Program-made: the position numbers and the translations under genes
Shown: one piece after another, positions 1 to 7,473 of the stretch
Position numbering within the stretch: position 1 is the stretch's first letter
Layout of the letters: each line of letters begins with the position of its first letter
Source of the DNA: Haliscomenobacter sp.
Lineage (GTDB): Bacteria > Bacteroidota > Bacteroidia > Chitinophagales > Saprospiraceae
Assembly (NCBI RefSeq): GCF_016718685.1
Contig: NZ_JADKCX010000125.1
Location: forward strand, 1-9,134
Length of the DNA stretch: 9,134 bases
Direction: 5' to 3'
Notes under the pieces: generated by a model
The model's database searches: none
Seen by the model: the letters and a program-made list of their open reading frames with translations, nothing else
Told to the model about the DNA's origin: nothing

Positions 1-627
1 TTCGGCCATTGATCGCATTCCAGACCACCAGGCGTTCAACCATTTCGTCGGTGTCTTCAATCCAAAAAGCCATAACGCTTCTCCTTGTCTTTGCCGTTGC
101 TGTCAACATAAGTAATTTGGATCAATTGTACGCGGTAGCTTTTGTCGGTCAACAGGTTGTAGAGCCGATAAGTCAAAAATTCTTTCAACAATTGTTCATT
201 GCCAATGGTTTTATTTTCAATGCAGTGCGTAACCAACTTTAAATCGTTTGTGCGCTGAAAGCCCCGTTATTGCGAGGACTGATTTGGAAACCTTCAGTTT
301 CAGCGGCGGAAAGTCGCAGATGCGCCGGCGGTATTTTCCGCGTGGCGTGATCTTGATGTCATACGAAATCGCATCGCCTGCTTCGTTAATGTAAGAGAGT
401 GCAGCAGGTTGCTCAATTTCCTTTTTGCGGTGCTCGATCAGGTGGCCGAGGTCTGTGGTTAAGGTCACTTCGAGCATTTCTTTCTGCGCGAAGACGTCAA
501 AAATGCTCTTTACAGAACCGGCATTCGGAATTGCGTGTAAATTTGCATTGGAGGCTGTACCTAAGTGCATAGCACAAAGGCACAACATGGCTGCAAGAAC
601 CAGGTTTGGTAACAGTCGGGTGAACAT
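1..627 (-). CDS. Exported protein of uncharacterised Bacteroidota family, N-terminal part, two frameshifts
   Basis: The gene starts at ATG 627 and runs off the left edge, so the C-terminus is missing. The first ~28 residues form a signal peptide (basic MFTR, then a hydrophobic Leu/Ala/Cys core, then GTASNA), so the protein is exported. After it come MLEVTLTTDLGHLIEHRKK, a KITPRGKYRRRICDFPPLKLK block and, after repair, NDLKLVTHCIENK and LLKEFLTYRLYNLLTDKS. I recognise this pattern from hypothetical proteins of Bacteroidota. It loosely recalls CotH-like proteins, but I cannot assign a function. The literal frame stops at 217. Removing one C from the run 262-265 restores GFQRTNDLKLV, and removing one A from 64-68 restores GFWIEDTDEMVERLVVWNAI to the edge. 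Both sites are homopolymers, so sequence error is likely. It is divergent from the alkaline phosphatase gene. Confidence 0.72.
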
Positions 628-720
628 TTTATGGTGATTTTCTAAAAAAACAGTCGGATAATAACTTCGGAAATGACAATAATTCTTTGAAGTTGCTTGG
701 TGACGAGTAGAATGTTCACT

Positions 721-749
721 TTTGTTACAGGGATATAGAACTTATTTTG
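721..749 (+). promoter_or_regulatory. Candidate Bacteroidota-type promoter upstream of alkaline phosphatase
   Basis: TTTG at 721-724 could be the -33 element. TATTTTG at 743-749 is one base short of the -7 consensus TAnnTTTG. The 18-base spacing is close to the usual value for Bacteroidota primary sigma promoters. It lies about 60 bases upstream of the GTG start at 810. The missing base could be real or another base-call deletion. The assignment rests on motif and position only. Confidence 0.35.
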
Positions 750-763
750 AACAAAGCGACAAC

Positions 764-780
764 TGATTACCAGTTAATCA
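764..780 (+). promoter_or_regulatory. Short inverted repeat in alkaline phosphatase leader
   Basis: TGATTA at 764-769 and TAATCA at 775-780 are perfect inverted 6-mers separated by five bases. They lie between the candidate -7 element and the start codon at 810. This could be an operator half-site pair or a weak leader hairpin. It does not match a PHO-box sequence that I know. An AT-rich 6-mer pair can also occur by chance. Confidence 0.25.
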
Positions 781-809
781 ATTAAGGAAGCTATAAACAG
801 CAGGCAGGT

Positions 810-1946
810 GTGAAAAAGACCTTATGTATGATTGCCGTAATGGCGGGCTGGAGCGGTTGCGTGGCGCCCAATCTGATGGAAGAACCAACGGTTGTGATGG
901 CCGAAACGCCCAAAAACATCGTGTTGATGATTGGCGACGGTATGGGCCTTTCACAAATTTCAGCGGCGCTGTACAGCAACAACAACCGGCTTTTTGGAGC
1001 AGTTTCCCGTAATCGGTTTCCACAAATCTTACTCCTCCGATAATTTAGTTACAGACTCGGCGGCTGGCGCCACTGCATTTGCCTGCGGCGTAAAAACCTA
1101 CAACAACGCCATCGGAATGACGGCGGACACGACGAGCTGCCAAACCATCCTCGAAGAATCGGAAGCCCGGCATTTAGCTACCGGCCTTATTTCAACTTCA
1201 TCCATCGTTCACGCTACACCGGCTTCATTTATTGCCCATCAGTCTTATCGGGAAAGGTACGAAGCAATTGCCCTCGATTTTATGAATACGGAAGTGGACC
1301 TGTTGATCGGTGGCGGTAAAAAATTCTTCGACCGCCGAAAAATGGATGATCGCGACCTGATTTCAGAAATGCGGCGCAAAGGTTATTGGGTATACGATTA
1401 TTCCCAGGATGACATCAGCCAGGTACGCGCCAGATCAGATGCCAAATTGGTGTATTTTACCGCCGACAACCATCCGCTTACCGTGAGTACCGGGCGTACG
1501 TATTTGCCTGCTGCCAGCACCCTTGCGGTGAATTTCCTGAAGCAAAAAAGCGAAACGGGCTTTTTTTTGATGATAGAAGGATCCCAGATTGACTGGATGG
1601 GGCATGCCAGCGAAGGCAAGCTGCCTCATCAAAGAATTGCTCGATTTTGACCAGACAATTGGAGCAGTGCTGGATTTTGCTAAAAGGATGGCAACACACT
1701 TGTGATTGTCACCGGCGACCATGAATCAGGGGGGTGGCCATCAACGAAGATTCAAAAATGAATGCGGTCAAGCCGAAATTTACCACCAACGGTCATACCG
1801 GAACCCTGATTCCTGTTTATGCTTTCGGCCCCAAAGCGGAATTGTTTTCCGGCATCTACGAAAACACAGCGATCTATCACAAAATGCGGGAAGCTCTGGG
1901 ATGGGGCGCTACTGTGTTGCCAAAACCAATGTCCGGCAGTAAATAG
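810..1946 (+). CDS. Alkaline phosphatase (PhoA superfamily) lipoprotein, four frameshifts
   Basis: The enzyme hydrolyses phosphate monoesters outside the cytoplasm, releasing Pi. GTG 810 is chosen because it gives MKKTLCMIAVMAGWSGC, a lipoprotein signal with lipobox Cys, so it is probably membrane-anchored. The family's metal and catalytic motifs are all visible: MIGDGMG (about 927), TDSAAGATA with nucleophile Ser at codon 1057-1059, EGSQIDWMGH (E, D and H metal ligands, about 1575-1605), VTGDHESGG (1708-1734) and NGHTG with a ligand His at 1794-1796. The literal frame breaks four times: T run 991-995, AA 1618-1619 (one extra A), GG 1686-1687 (one G missing) and GG 1736-1737 (one G missing). 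Repair gives SEGSCLIKELLDFDQTIGA, AKRDGNTLVIVTGDHESGG and WAINEDSK, as expected of the family. The repaired length of about 378 residues is normal. With every ligand kept, sequence error is likelier than decay. Confidence 0.9.
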
Positions 1947-1948
1947 TG

Positions 1949-1981
1949 TCTGCCATTTTAGAACAATTTATCGTAAATTTG
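1949..1981 (+). promoter_or_regulatory. Candidate promoter of acyl-CoA dehydrogenase gene
   Basis: TAAATTTG at 1974-1981 is an exact match to the Bacteroidota -7 consensus TAnnTTTG. TCTG at 1949-1952 is one mismatch from the -33 TTTG, with 21 bases between. Transcription would start near 1988, which makes the in-frame GTG at 1992 an unlikely start and favours ATG 2031. No terminator separates it from the phosphatase gene, so some read-through is possible. Confidence 0.5.
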
Positions 1982-2030
1982 TATTCACACTGTGAACTCA
2001 AATCGTTCAACACAAATAAATCACCTAAGC

Positions 2031-3168
2031 ATGAATGTAGAGACTTTGGATAGCCTGCAGTTGATAAAAGAAAGCGCTCATGATTTTGCGGAAAGCTATA
2101 TCCGGCCCCACGTCATGGAATGGGATGAAGCGCAGATTTTTCCAGTTGAATTGTTCCGACGCATGGGCGAATACGGATTTATGGGGGTGCTGGTGCCCGA
2201 AATTTACGGTGGCGCCGGATTGGGCTATCGGGAGTACATCACTGTTATTGAAGAAATTGCTAAAGTCTGTGGCTCCATCGGGCTGTCTGTGGCAGCACAT
2301 AATTCGCTGTGTACAAATCACATCCTGATGTTTGGCGACGAACAGCAAAAGGAAACCTACCTGCCGAAACTTGCCTCTGGGGAATGGATCGGCGCATGGG
2401 GGTTGACAGAGCCAAATACGGGCAGCGACGCTGGCCGAATGCACGTGGCTCAAAAGACGGCGACTATTATGTGATAAATGGTGCAAAAAATTTCATTACG
2501 CACGGCAAATCCGGCGATGTGGCGGTGGTGATTGTTCGTACAGGTGAGCTGTTGGACAGCCACGGCATGACGGCTTTTGTGGTCGAACGCGGAACGCCAG
2601 GCCTTTTTGCGGGGAAGAAGGAGAATAAGTTGGGCATGCGCGCTTCCGAAACAGCAGAAATGATTTTTGACAATTGCCGGATTCACAAAAGCCAGATCCT
2701 GGGGAAGTTGGAGACGGGTTCATTCAATCCATGAAGATTCTGGACGGTGGCCGCATCTCCATTGCTGCCCTGTCGCTGGGCATCGCAAAGGGCGCCTATG
2801 AAGCGTCGGTGAAATATGCGCAGGAGCGCCATCAATTCGGCAAACCCATTGCATCTTTTCAGGGCATTGCGTTCAAATTGGCCGATATGGCCACAAAAAT
2901 ACAAGCCGCTGAACTTTTGACCCGTCAGGCTGGCGACTTGAAGGACCATCATCAAACCAGCACCAAAATTTCAGCAATGGCCAAATATTATGCTTCTCAG
3001 TAGCGGTGCGGGTGGCAGAAGAGGCCGTGCAGATCTATGGCGGATACGGCTATACCAAAGATTTTCCGGTAGAAAAATATTACCGCGACGCAAAGTTGTG
3101 TACGATCGGAGAGGGACTTCGAAATTCAGAAATTGGTGATTTCGAGAGAGATAATGAAGGGTAGTTGA
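2031..3168 (+). CDS. Acyl-CoA dehydrogenase (FAD-dependent, short/medium-chain type), five frameshifts
   Basis: This is a cytoplasmic flavoenzyme for the alpha,beta-dehydrogenation of acyl-CoA in fatty-acid or branched-chain amino-acid breakdown, passing electrons to ETF. ATG 2031 begins the conserved N-terminus (LIKESAHDFAES, then the helical domain with MGEYGFMGVLVPEIYGGAGL). Both family signatures are present: GLTEPNTGSDAGRM near 2400-2440, and QIYGGYGYTKDFP after repair near 3030-3070. The C-terminal IGEGTSEIQ holds the catalytic Glu. Frames break at A run 2452-2455, G run 2701-2704, G 3000, A 3116 and G 3121; adding one base at each restores continuous homology. Restored pieces include QKDGDYYVINGAKNF, LGEVGDGFIQSMK and ASQVAVRVAEEA. 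The repaired length of about 380 residues is standard. The end, REIMKGS at TGA 3166-3168, is by that reconstruction. The chain-length class cannot be told from sequence by eye. Confidence 0.92.
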
Positions 3169-3178
3169 GCATGATCAC

Positions 3179-3207
3179 GTTTACTAAACTTTCAAAGTTT
3201 GGTAAAC
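3179..3207 (+). terminator. AT-rich hairpin after acyl-CoA dehydrogenase
   Basis: GTTTAC (3179-3184) pairs with GTAAAC (3202-3207), and AAACTTT with AAAGTTT inside it, giving a nearly perfect stem with one T/G position and a tiny loop. It begins 11 bases after the stop. No T-tract follows, so it may be an RNA-stabilising 3' hairpin or a weak terminator and not a full intrinsic one. Confidence 0.5.
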
Positions 3208-3228
3208 ATTAGGCAGCATAAAATAAAG

Positions 3229-3272
3229 CAACGGCGCCAGGGATCATAGATCGTTGGCGCTCTGTTGTTTTT
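3229..3272 (+). terminator. Intrinsic (Rho-independent) terminator
   Basis: CAAC/GTTG (3229-3232 with 3264-3267) and GCGCCA/TGGCGC (3234-3239 with 3255-3260) form a GC-rich stem. GATC/GATC pairs inside the loop, and TTTTT follows at 3268-3272. There are small unpaired bases between the two stems. It is well placed to end the acyl-CoA dehydrogenase transcript, so the beta-helix gene at 3298 probably has its own promoter, although I see no clear TAnnTTTG box in the short gap. Confidence 0.65.
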
Positions 3273-3297
3273 AATCTATCCATAAAAAATCATCCCT

Positions 3298-4589
3298 ATG
3301 CGCATCCTTGTCTTTTTGTTATTGCTTTGCAGCCAAACCATTTCCCCCGTGGTTTTGAAGGCGGCAACAACGCCATCCAGCTTCCGACCGGGCGTATTTG
3401 TGGATACGCGGCCTCATTTTCGGCACCAAACTGGTAACGGGGTGAATATAGACGACGGCGGTACGTACAGCACGCCTGCCCATCATGTGGTGATTGAAGA
3501 CTGTGTTTTTCGCGACCTGGCGGTGTCCGGAAACAACGATTTGCTGAAACTATCCGGGCTCGACTACTTCGAAATCCGGAACTGCGCTTTTGAAAACGGC
3601 GCAGCGGGCGGAAGTGGCATTGATATGGTGGGTTGCCATCACGGATTAATCCGCCAAAATGAATTTGAGAGCCTCGGCTCTAATTCCATTCAGGCCAAAG
3701 GGGGTACCGAGTGGGTGGGCATTGAAGGTAATTTCTTTCGCGACGGAGGCCAGCGCACGCTCAACCTCGGCGGAAGCACCGGCCTGCAATTTTTTCGACC
3801 CGATACGGCCCATTTTGAAGCCGCCAATTTGCAGGTCTACGCCAATATCTTCGTCGGCTCAACAGCGCCAATTGCTTATGTCGGCGCAGTAAACGTCGTC
3901 GTGGCCAACAATACCTTTTATCAGCCTGAAAACTGGGTCATTCGCATCCTGCAGGAAACTGTTGATCCCGACAGGTTCCTGCCTTGCGGCAATAACTCCT
4001 TTATCAACAACATTGTTTGGCTCGAAGAAGACCTCAATTCAGAAGTAAACATTGGCCCAAATACAGCGCCGGAAACGTTTGAGTTTTCCAATAACCTTTG
4101 GTTCAATGCAGACGACGCCAACTGGGCCGGCCCTAATCTGCCCGTTCCGGAAACGAATGGCCTGTTGAATGCTGATCCTTTATTTGCCACGCCCACCAAT
4201 GCGGATTTTTCTATTCCTTCCAATAGCCCGGCCTGGCGCGGGTTGACGCTCACCGCTCCGGCTTTCGATTTTGCCGGGAACGGATACGCCATCCCGCCTT
4301 CTATTGGCGCTTTTGAAGCCAATCCGGTAACGGGTTTGGACATGTTACCCGAAAAACTTTGTCCTGGCGCATTTTTCCCAACCCCACTTCTGGCGTCGTT
4401 TTTCTGGAGTTTGGAAAGCCTTTGGAAAAGCAGGCTCAGATTCAAGTCTTTAATGCCTTCGGCGTGATGATTACCGAACGCGTTTTTCGGCTGGTTTGGA
4501 AAAAGGAACGCTGGATTTGACCGAATTGCCCGGTGGCGTTTATTGTACAAATCGGTAGGGGAAATGGAATGTTTATAGTGAAAAAATAG
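3298..4589 (+). CDS. Secreted right-handed parallel beta-helix protein with T9SS C-terminal sorting domain, three frameshifts
   Basis: An N-terminal signal peptide (MRILVFLLLLCSQTISP) is followed by a beta-helix of short Asn/Gly-rich rungs (HHVVIEDCVFRDL, DYFEIRNCAFENG, GLIRQNEFE, WVGIEGNFFRDG, LQVYANIFVGS, NVVVANNTFY). Such folds occur in polysaccharide lyases and adhesins; I see no signature that fixes a substrate. The domain closes with SPAWRGL and PPSIGAFEANP. The literal frame stops at 4467 with an unrelated tail. Adding one A to run 4352-4356 restores LSWRIFPNPTSGVVFLEFG, adding one T to 4483-4487 restores ERVFSAGLEKGTLDLTELPGGVY, and removing one T at 4543-4544 gives VQIGRGNGMFIVKK ending at TAG 4587-4589. 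That is a typical type A sorting domain, so export to the cell surface through T9SS is inferred. The stretch between the signal peptide and the first rung is unusually short. Confidence 0.82.
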
Positions 4590-4624
4590 CACTGGACTAG
4601 GTTTTTCTTCAAAGGAGTTTACGC

Positions 4625-4633
4625 TATACTTTG
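4625..4633 (+). promoter_or_regulatory. Possible -7 promoter box upstream of EamA permease
   Basis: TATACTTTG resembles TAnnTTTG with one extra base. A T-rich stretch at 4602-4606 could act as the upstream element. It would place transcription just before the palindrome at 4649-4692, which would then lie in the leader RNA of the permease gene. The match is weak. Confidence 0.25.
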
Positions 4634-4648
4634 CAGACTTGGCGCGTC

Positions 4649-4692
4649 CTTTGCGACCTTCGCGGGATATCTTCGCGCAAGAGGTCGCAAAG
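4649..4692. repeat. GCG-rich palindromic intergenic element
   Basis: CTTTGCGACCT (4649-4659) and AGGTCGCAAAG (4682-4692) are perfect 11-base inverted repeats. CGCG 4661-4664 and CGCG 4674-4677 pair inside, leaving a loop of about nine bases. Flanking TTGGCGCG and CCTCTGCGGG repeat the same TTTGCG/CTGCGG theme. This looks like the dispersed TTTGCG-type intergenic repeats seen in Bacteroidota and other genomes; family membership is from memory. It lies between the beta-helix gene and the permease start. There is no T-tract, so it is not a classic terminator. Confidence 0.6.
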
Positions 4693-4750
4693 CAAGACAA
4701 CCAGCCTCTGCGGGAAACAAAGTGATCAAAAAAATCCCCACCTTCGCCCC

Positions 4751-5611
4751 ATGATTTACGCAAAACTCCTCATAGTCGCCTGCGTATGGGGCGGCACCTT
4801 CATCGCCACGCGGATGGCAGCCCAGGTCATGGGGCCGTTTGAAGGTGCATTCTGGCGTTTTTTATTTGCAACACTGGGCTTGTTGTGCGTCGTGTGGCTC
4901 ACCAAAACCAAACTCCCGAAAATGGATCGCCGGACATTACGCTACAATATCCTGCTGGCGTTGTCGGGCATTATTGTCTATAATTTCTTCTTTTTCAGTG
5001 CACTGAAATTGATTCCGGCCAGCCGCGCTTCCCTGCTCGTTGCGCTGAATCCGACCATCATCCTTTTTGCTTCTGTTTTTATGTTTGGAGAACCGCTGAA
5101 ACCCGCAAAAATTTTTGGTGGCTTGTTGTCGCTTTTTGGCGCAATTGTGGTCATCACGCGTGGGGAATTGAGCCATGTTTTTGACCATTTTGGTCCCGGA
5201 GAATGGCTGGCTTTGGGTTGCCCGGCTTCCTGGGCCGTCTACACCCTGCTGAGTCGCAAAATTTCATTTGCTCAGGAACCGTTAGTGACCACCACTTACA
5301 GTTGTTTGTTGAGCATGATCGGCTTGTTGCCGCTGGCGTATTGGGAAGGCATGCATCCGGTCGGAGAAGTGTCCTTTCAAATCTGGAGTGCATTGATTTT
5401 TCTGGGGCTTTTGGGTACAGTGCTCGGATTTGTCTGGTACGCAGAAGGGATTCGGGCCATTGGCGCGGCGCGTACGGCTATTTTTAACAACTTAGTGCCC
5501 GTTTTCGGCGTACTGTTTTCGGTGCTGTTGCTGAACGAGCAAATAGATGCCAGTGTGCTGGTGGGGGGAGTGCTGGTGGTGACGGGAGTGGCGGTGATAA
5601 ATTTACTATAA
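4751..5611 (+). CDS. EamA/DMT superfamily permease, intact
   Basis: This 286-residue inner-membrane protein has about ten hydrophobic segments arranged as two EamA repeats. The first begins LLIVACVWGGTFIATRMAA and includes ALNPTIILFASVFMFGEPL. The second begins GEWLALGCPASWAVYTLLSRK and ends VPVFGVLFSVLLLNEQI followed by VLVGGVLVVTGVAVINLL. The paired pattern and the Glu at each FGE/NEQ position are typical of drug/metabolite exporters; the substrate is unknown. The frame is open upstream to 4631, but ATG 4751 is chosen because it starts directly at the first membrane segment and the upstream part translates the palindrome. It is one of only two full genes here with no frameshift. Its TAA abuts the stop of the regulator gene on the other strand. 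Confidence 0.92.
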   Translation: MIYAKLLIVACVWGGTFIATRMAAQVMGPFEGAFWRFLFATLGLLCVVWLTKTKLPKMDRRTLRYNILLALSGIIVYNFFFFSALKLIPASRASLLVALNPTIILFASVFMFGEPLKPAKIFGGLLSLFGAIVVITRGELSHVFDHFGPGEWLALGCPASWAVYTLLSRKISFAQEPLVTTTYSCLLSMIGLLPLAYWEGMHPVGEVSFQIWSALIFLGLLGTVLGFVWYAEGIRAIGAARTAIFNNLVPVFGVLFSVLLLNEQIDASVLVGGVLVVTGVAVINLL

Positions 5612-6385
5612 TCATTGATCCAACCACCTCCTGAATAATTCCACCCGCTCCCGACTTATCAAAATCGCCTCCTTATCCACCGGATCAATTAACGTTACCT
5701 TCAGCCGGCTGCCCGAAAAAACCACCACCTCCCGAATCGCCGGGAAAGCAGCAATATACTTGCGGTTGAGCCGAAAAAAACGCTTTGGATCGAGCATTTC
5801 TTCGATTTGTTCCAGCGTGTAGTCTATGGCATGTTTCTTATGATCACTTTTTTTCAACCAGACGATTTTGTTTTCGTGGTAAAAATAGGCGATTTCTTCC
5901 ACAGGGACTGCGTGCAGGAACGGGCCGTTTTTCACAACAAAGCGGCTTTTATAGCCCGGTGCGACGAGTTGTTGCATGGCTTTCTGCAAGGCATTGATTT
6001 CCGGTAGGGCAGGGGAGGAGAAGTTGACGCGCAACTGCTCGTAGCGATGAAACGCACCCGCAAGTTCTGCAGCGTCAATGGGTTTCAATAAATAGTCTAT
6101 TCCATTGACCTTGAACGCTTTCAGGGCGTAAGCGTCATAGGCGGTAGTGAAAATAACCGGACAACGCAGTTCGCTGCGCTCGAATATTTCAAAACTCAGT
6201 CCATCCGCTAAGTGGATGTCGAAAAAAGCCAGGTCGGGCGGTGGATTTGAAGCCAACCACTGCACCGTGTCGGCAACGCTGTCCAATTGCGCGACAATTT
6301 CAATCCCGGGATCATACTTCAGGATGAGTTCGCGCAGGCGTTCAGCAGCGAGCCCCTCGTCTTCGATCAAGAGTACGCGCATCAT
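5612..6385 (-). CDS. LytTR-family response regulator, intact
   Basis: This is a 257-residue DNA-binding response regulator. The receiver domain spans residues 1-120, with acidic pocket E8-D9-E10, phospho-acceptor D56 in FFDIHLADG, T80/T81 in FTTAYDAYALKAF and K101 in LLKPI. A LytTR domain fills about 148-257 (FVVKNGPFLHAVPVEEIAYFY, then FFRLNRKYIAA and the terminal ISRERVELFRRWL). LytTR proteins bind direct-repeat promoter sites and usually control surface, exported or transport genes. The start at 6385 overlaps the kinase stop as ATGA, implying translational coupling; a second ATG follows at once at 6382. It is the partner of the kinase upstream. Its target is not shown by the sequence; the receptor and TPR genes upstream are natural candidates. 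Confidence 0.94.
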   Translation of the reverse strand: MMRVLLIEDEGLAAERLRELILKYDPGIEIVAQLDSVADTVQWLASNPPPDLAFFDIHLADGLSFEIFERSELRCPVIFTTAYDAYALKAFKVNGIDYLLKPIDAAELAGAFHRYEQLRVNFSSPALPEINALQKAMQQLVAPGYKSRFVVKNGPFLHAVPVEEIAYFYHENKIVWLKKSDHKKHAIDYTLEQIEEMLDPKRFFRLNRKYIAAFPAIREVVVFSGSRLKVTLIDPVDKEAILISRERVELFRRWLDQ

Positions 6386-7423
6386 ACTTTTGTCATTTGT
6401 AATACTGGCAAAAGAACCCGAAAAGTATGCGGTCCGTTTTCGATGGCCACAGGTTTGTCGCTCACATGGCGGTACCGCTCCTGGATATTGGTCAAACCGA
6501 TTCCAGTTGATTCCAGGTTATTCAGCCGGCTTTGCAGGTTGTTTTCCACCACAATCTGGTCGCCTTGCCGGAATATGGAAATGTCCAAAGGCATGTTTTT
6601 GGAAGCAATGTTGTGTTTGACGGCATTCTCCACCAGCATTTGCAACGTGAGCGGCGGAATGGCAATGCCTGAGTCACCTTCCAGCGTCAGGTTGATGTTC
6701 AGGCTTTCGCCAAAACGGATTTTCAACAGCGAAATGTAATCTCTAGAACTTCAAGTTCAGTTTCTAAAGACACCACTTCCTGTTCGCGCATGTCCAATAA
6801 ATACCGGTATACGTTCGACAACTGCTTGATGAAGCGCACCGCCTGATCCTGATCTTTGTAAACTAAGTTGGACAAAACATTCAGGCTATTGAACAAAAAA
6901 TGTGGGTTGACCTGGGTTTTCAGGTTTTCGTATTTCGCGGTCAGGTGCGCCCGCTTCAGTTGTTCTGCTTCCAGCAGGGATTCTTTCCATTGGAATAAAA
7001 ACGCCCGTCCGTGCAAAAAGGTACTGATGAAAATGGTCAGGGTAAGGGTCACCAGCACCGTGTCGCCGCCAATGTCTTTCAGCGTGTCGGAAGGAAGGGT
7101 ACCATAAAAAAACCAGGCCATTCCGATGCGCACGCCGACGATGACAGCGAGGGTATATACTACGGTGAGGATCGCACTTACCGCCAGTCGTTTCAACGGA
7201 TATTCTATCCAGGAAATATGGATATGATCGGCGAGCCATTCATTGCCTACCCACAGCAGCACAGTAAACAGGCTGTTGTAGATGGCATTAACAACCATGG
7301 CATTAAGATTATGGCTCATCCAGGCCCACATAGCAATATGGAAATGGCGAAGGTAATGGCAAAGATGGTCCCCATTTTAATCAAACCAGTGCGTAGTGCG
7401 AGCCAAATTCCCGTTGTGGTCAT
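6382..7423 (-). CDS. LytS-type sensor histidine kinase (His_kinase domain), two frameshifts
   Basis: This membrane kinase phosphorylates the adjacent LytTR regulator. The N-terminal half has four hydrophobic segments (IFAITFAISILL, NSLFTVLLWVG, LAVSAILTVVYTLAVIVGV and VLVTLTLTIFISTF). A short coiled linker follows, then KTQVNPHFLFNSLNVLSN with the phospho-acceptor His at codon 6902-6900. The ATPase part shows LVENAVKHNI (N box) and GIGLTNIQERY (G box). The longest literal frame starts at 7331, but adding one base to the C run 7325-7327 joins it to an upstream piece and moves the start to ATG 7423 (MTTTGIWLALRTGLIKMGTI), completing membrane segment one. A second missing base near 6744-6746 turns VLEITFRC-stop into VLRDYISLLKIRFGES, as expected. 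The repaired length of about 347 residues fits the family. The TPR gene ends 50 bases upstream. Confidence 0.88.
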
Positions 7424-7473
7424 CTTTAATTGGATTTTTATGGCCGCTGCCCCTCTGGGCAAAAGGCTGCAAT

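Noticed and set aside
9..242. Open frame on the plus strand of 77 codons with a hydrophobic start
   Set aside because: It lies antisense to the restored exported-protein gene, whose conserved blocks (NDLKLVTHC, IEDTDEMVERL) account for this DNA.
1992..2030. GTG 1992 as start of the acyl-CoA dehydrogenase
   Set aside because: It would sit almost at the inferred transcription start and adds 13 residues not typical of the family; ATG 2031 fits better.
2031..3168. Programmed ribosomal frameshifting in the acyl-CoA dehydrogenase or other genes
   Set aside because: Shifts occur at many unrelated sites in housekeeping families that are never frameshifted elsewhere, with both gains and losses. Sequence error is far simpler.
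4631..4750. 40-codon N-terminal extension of the EamA permease
   Set aside because: It translates the palindromic element into a basic, non-hydrophobic stretch. The family starts at the first membrane segment, which ATG 4751 provides.
3921..4763. 280-codon open frame on the minus strand opposite the beta-helix gene
   Set aside because: It has no recognisable domain, crosses the palindromic element, and is antisense to a gene with clear signal peptide, rungs and sorting domain.
7441..7470. Possible terminator hairpin (TGCCC/GGGCA) between TPR and kinase genes
   Set aside because: The stem is only five bases and no T-tract follows in the minus-strand direction, so it does not argue against co-transcription.
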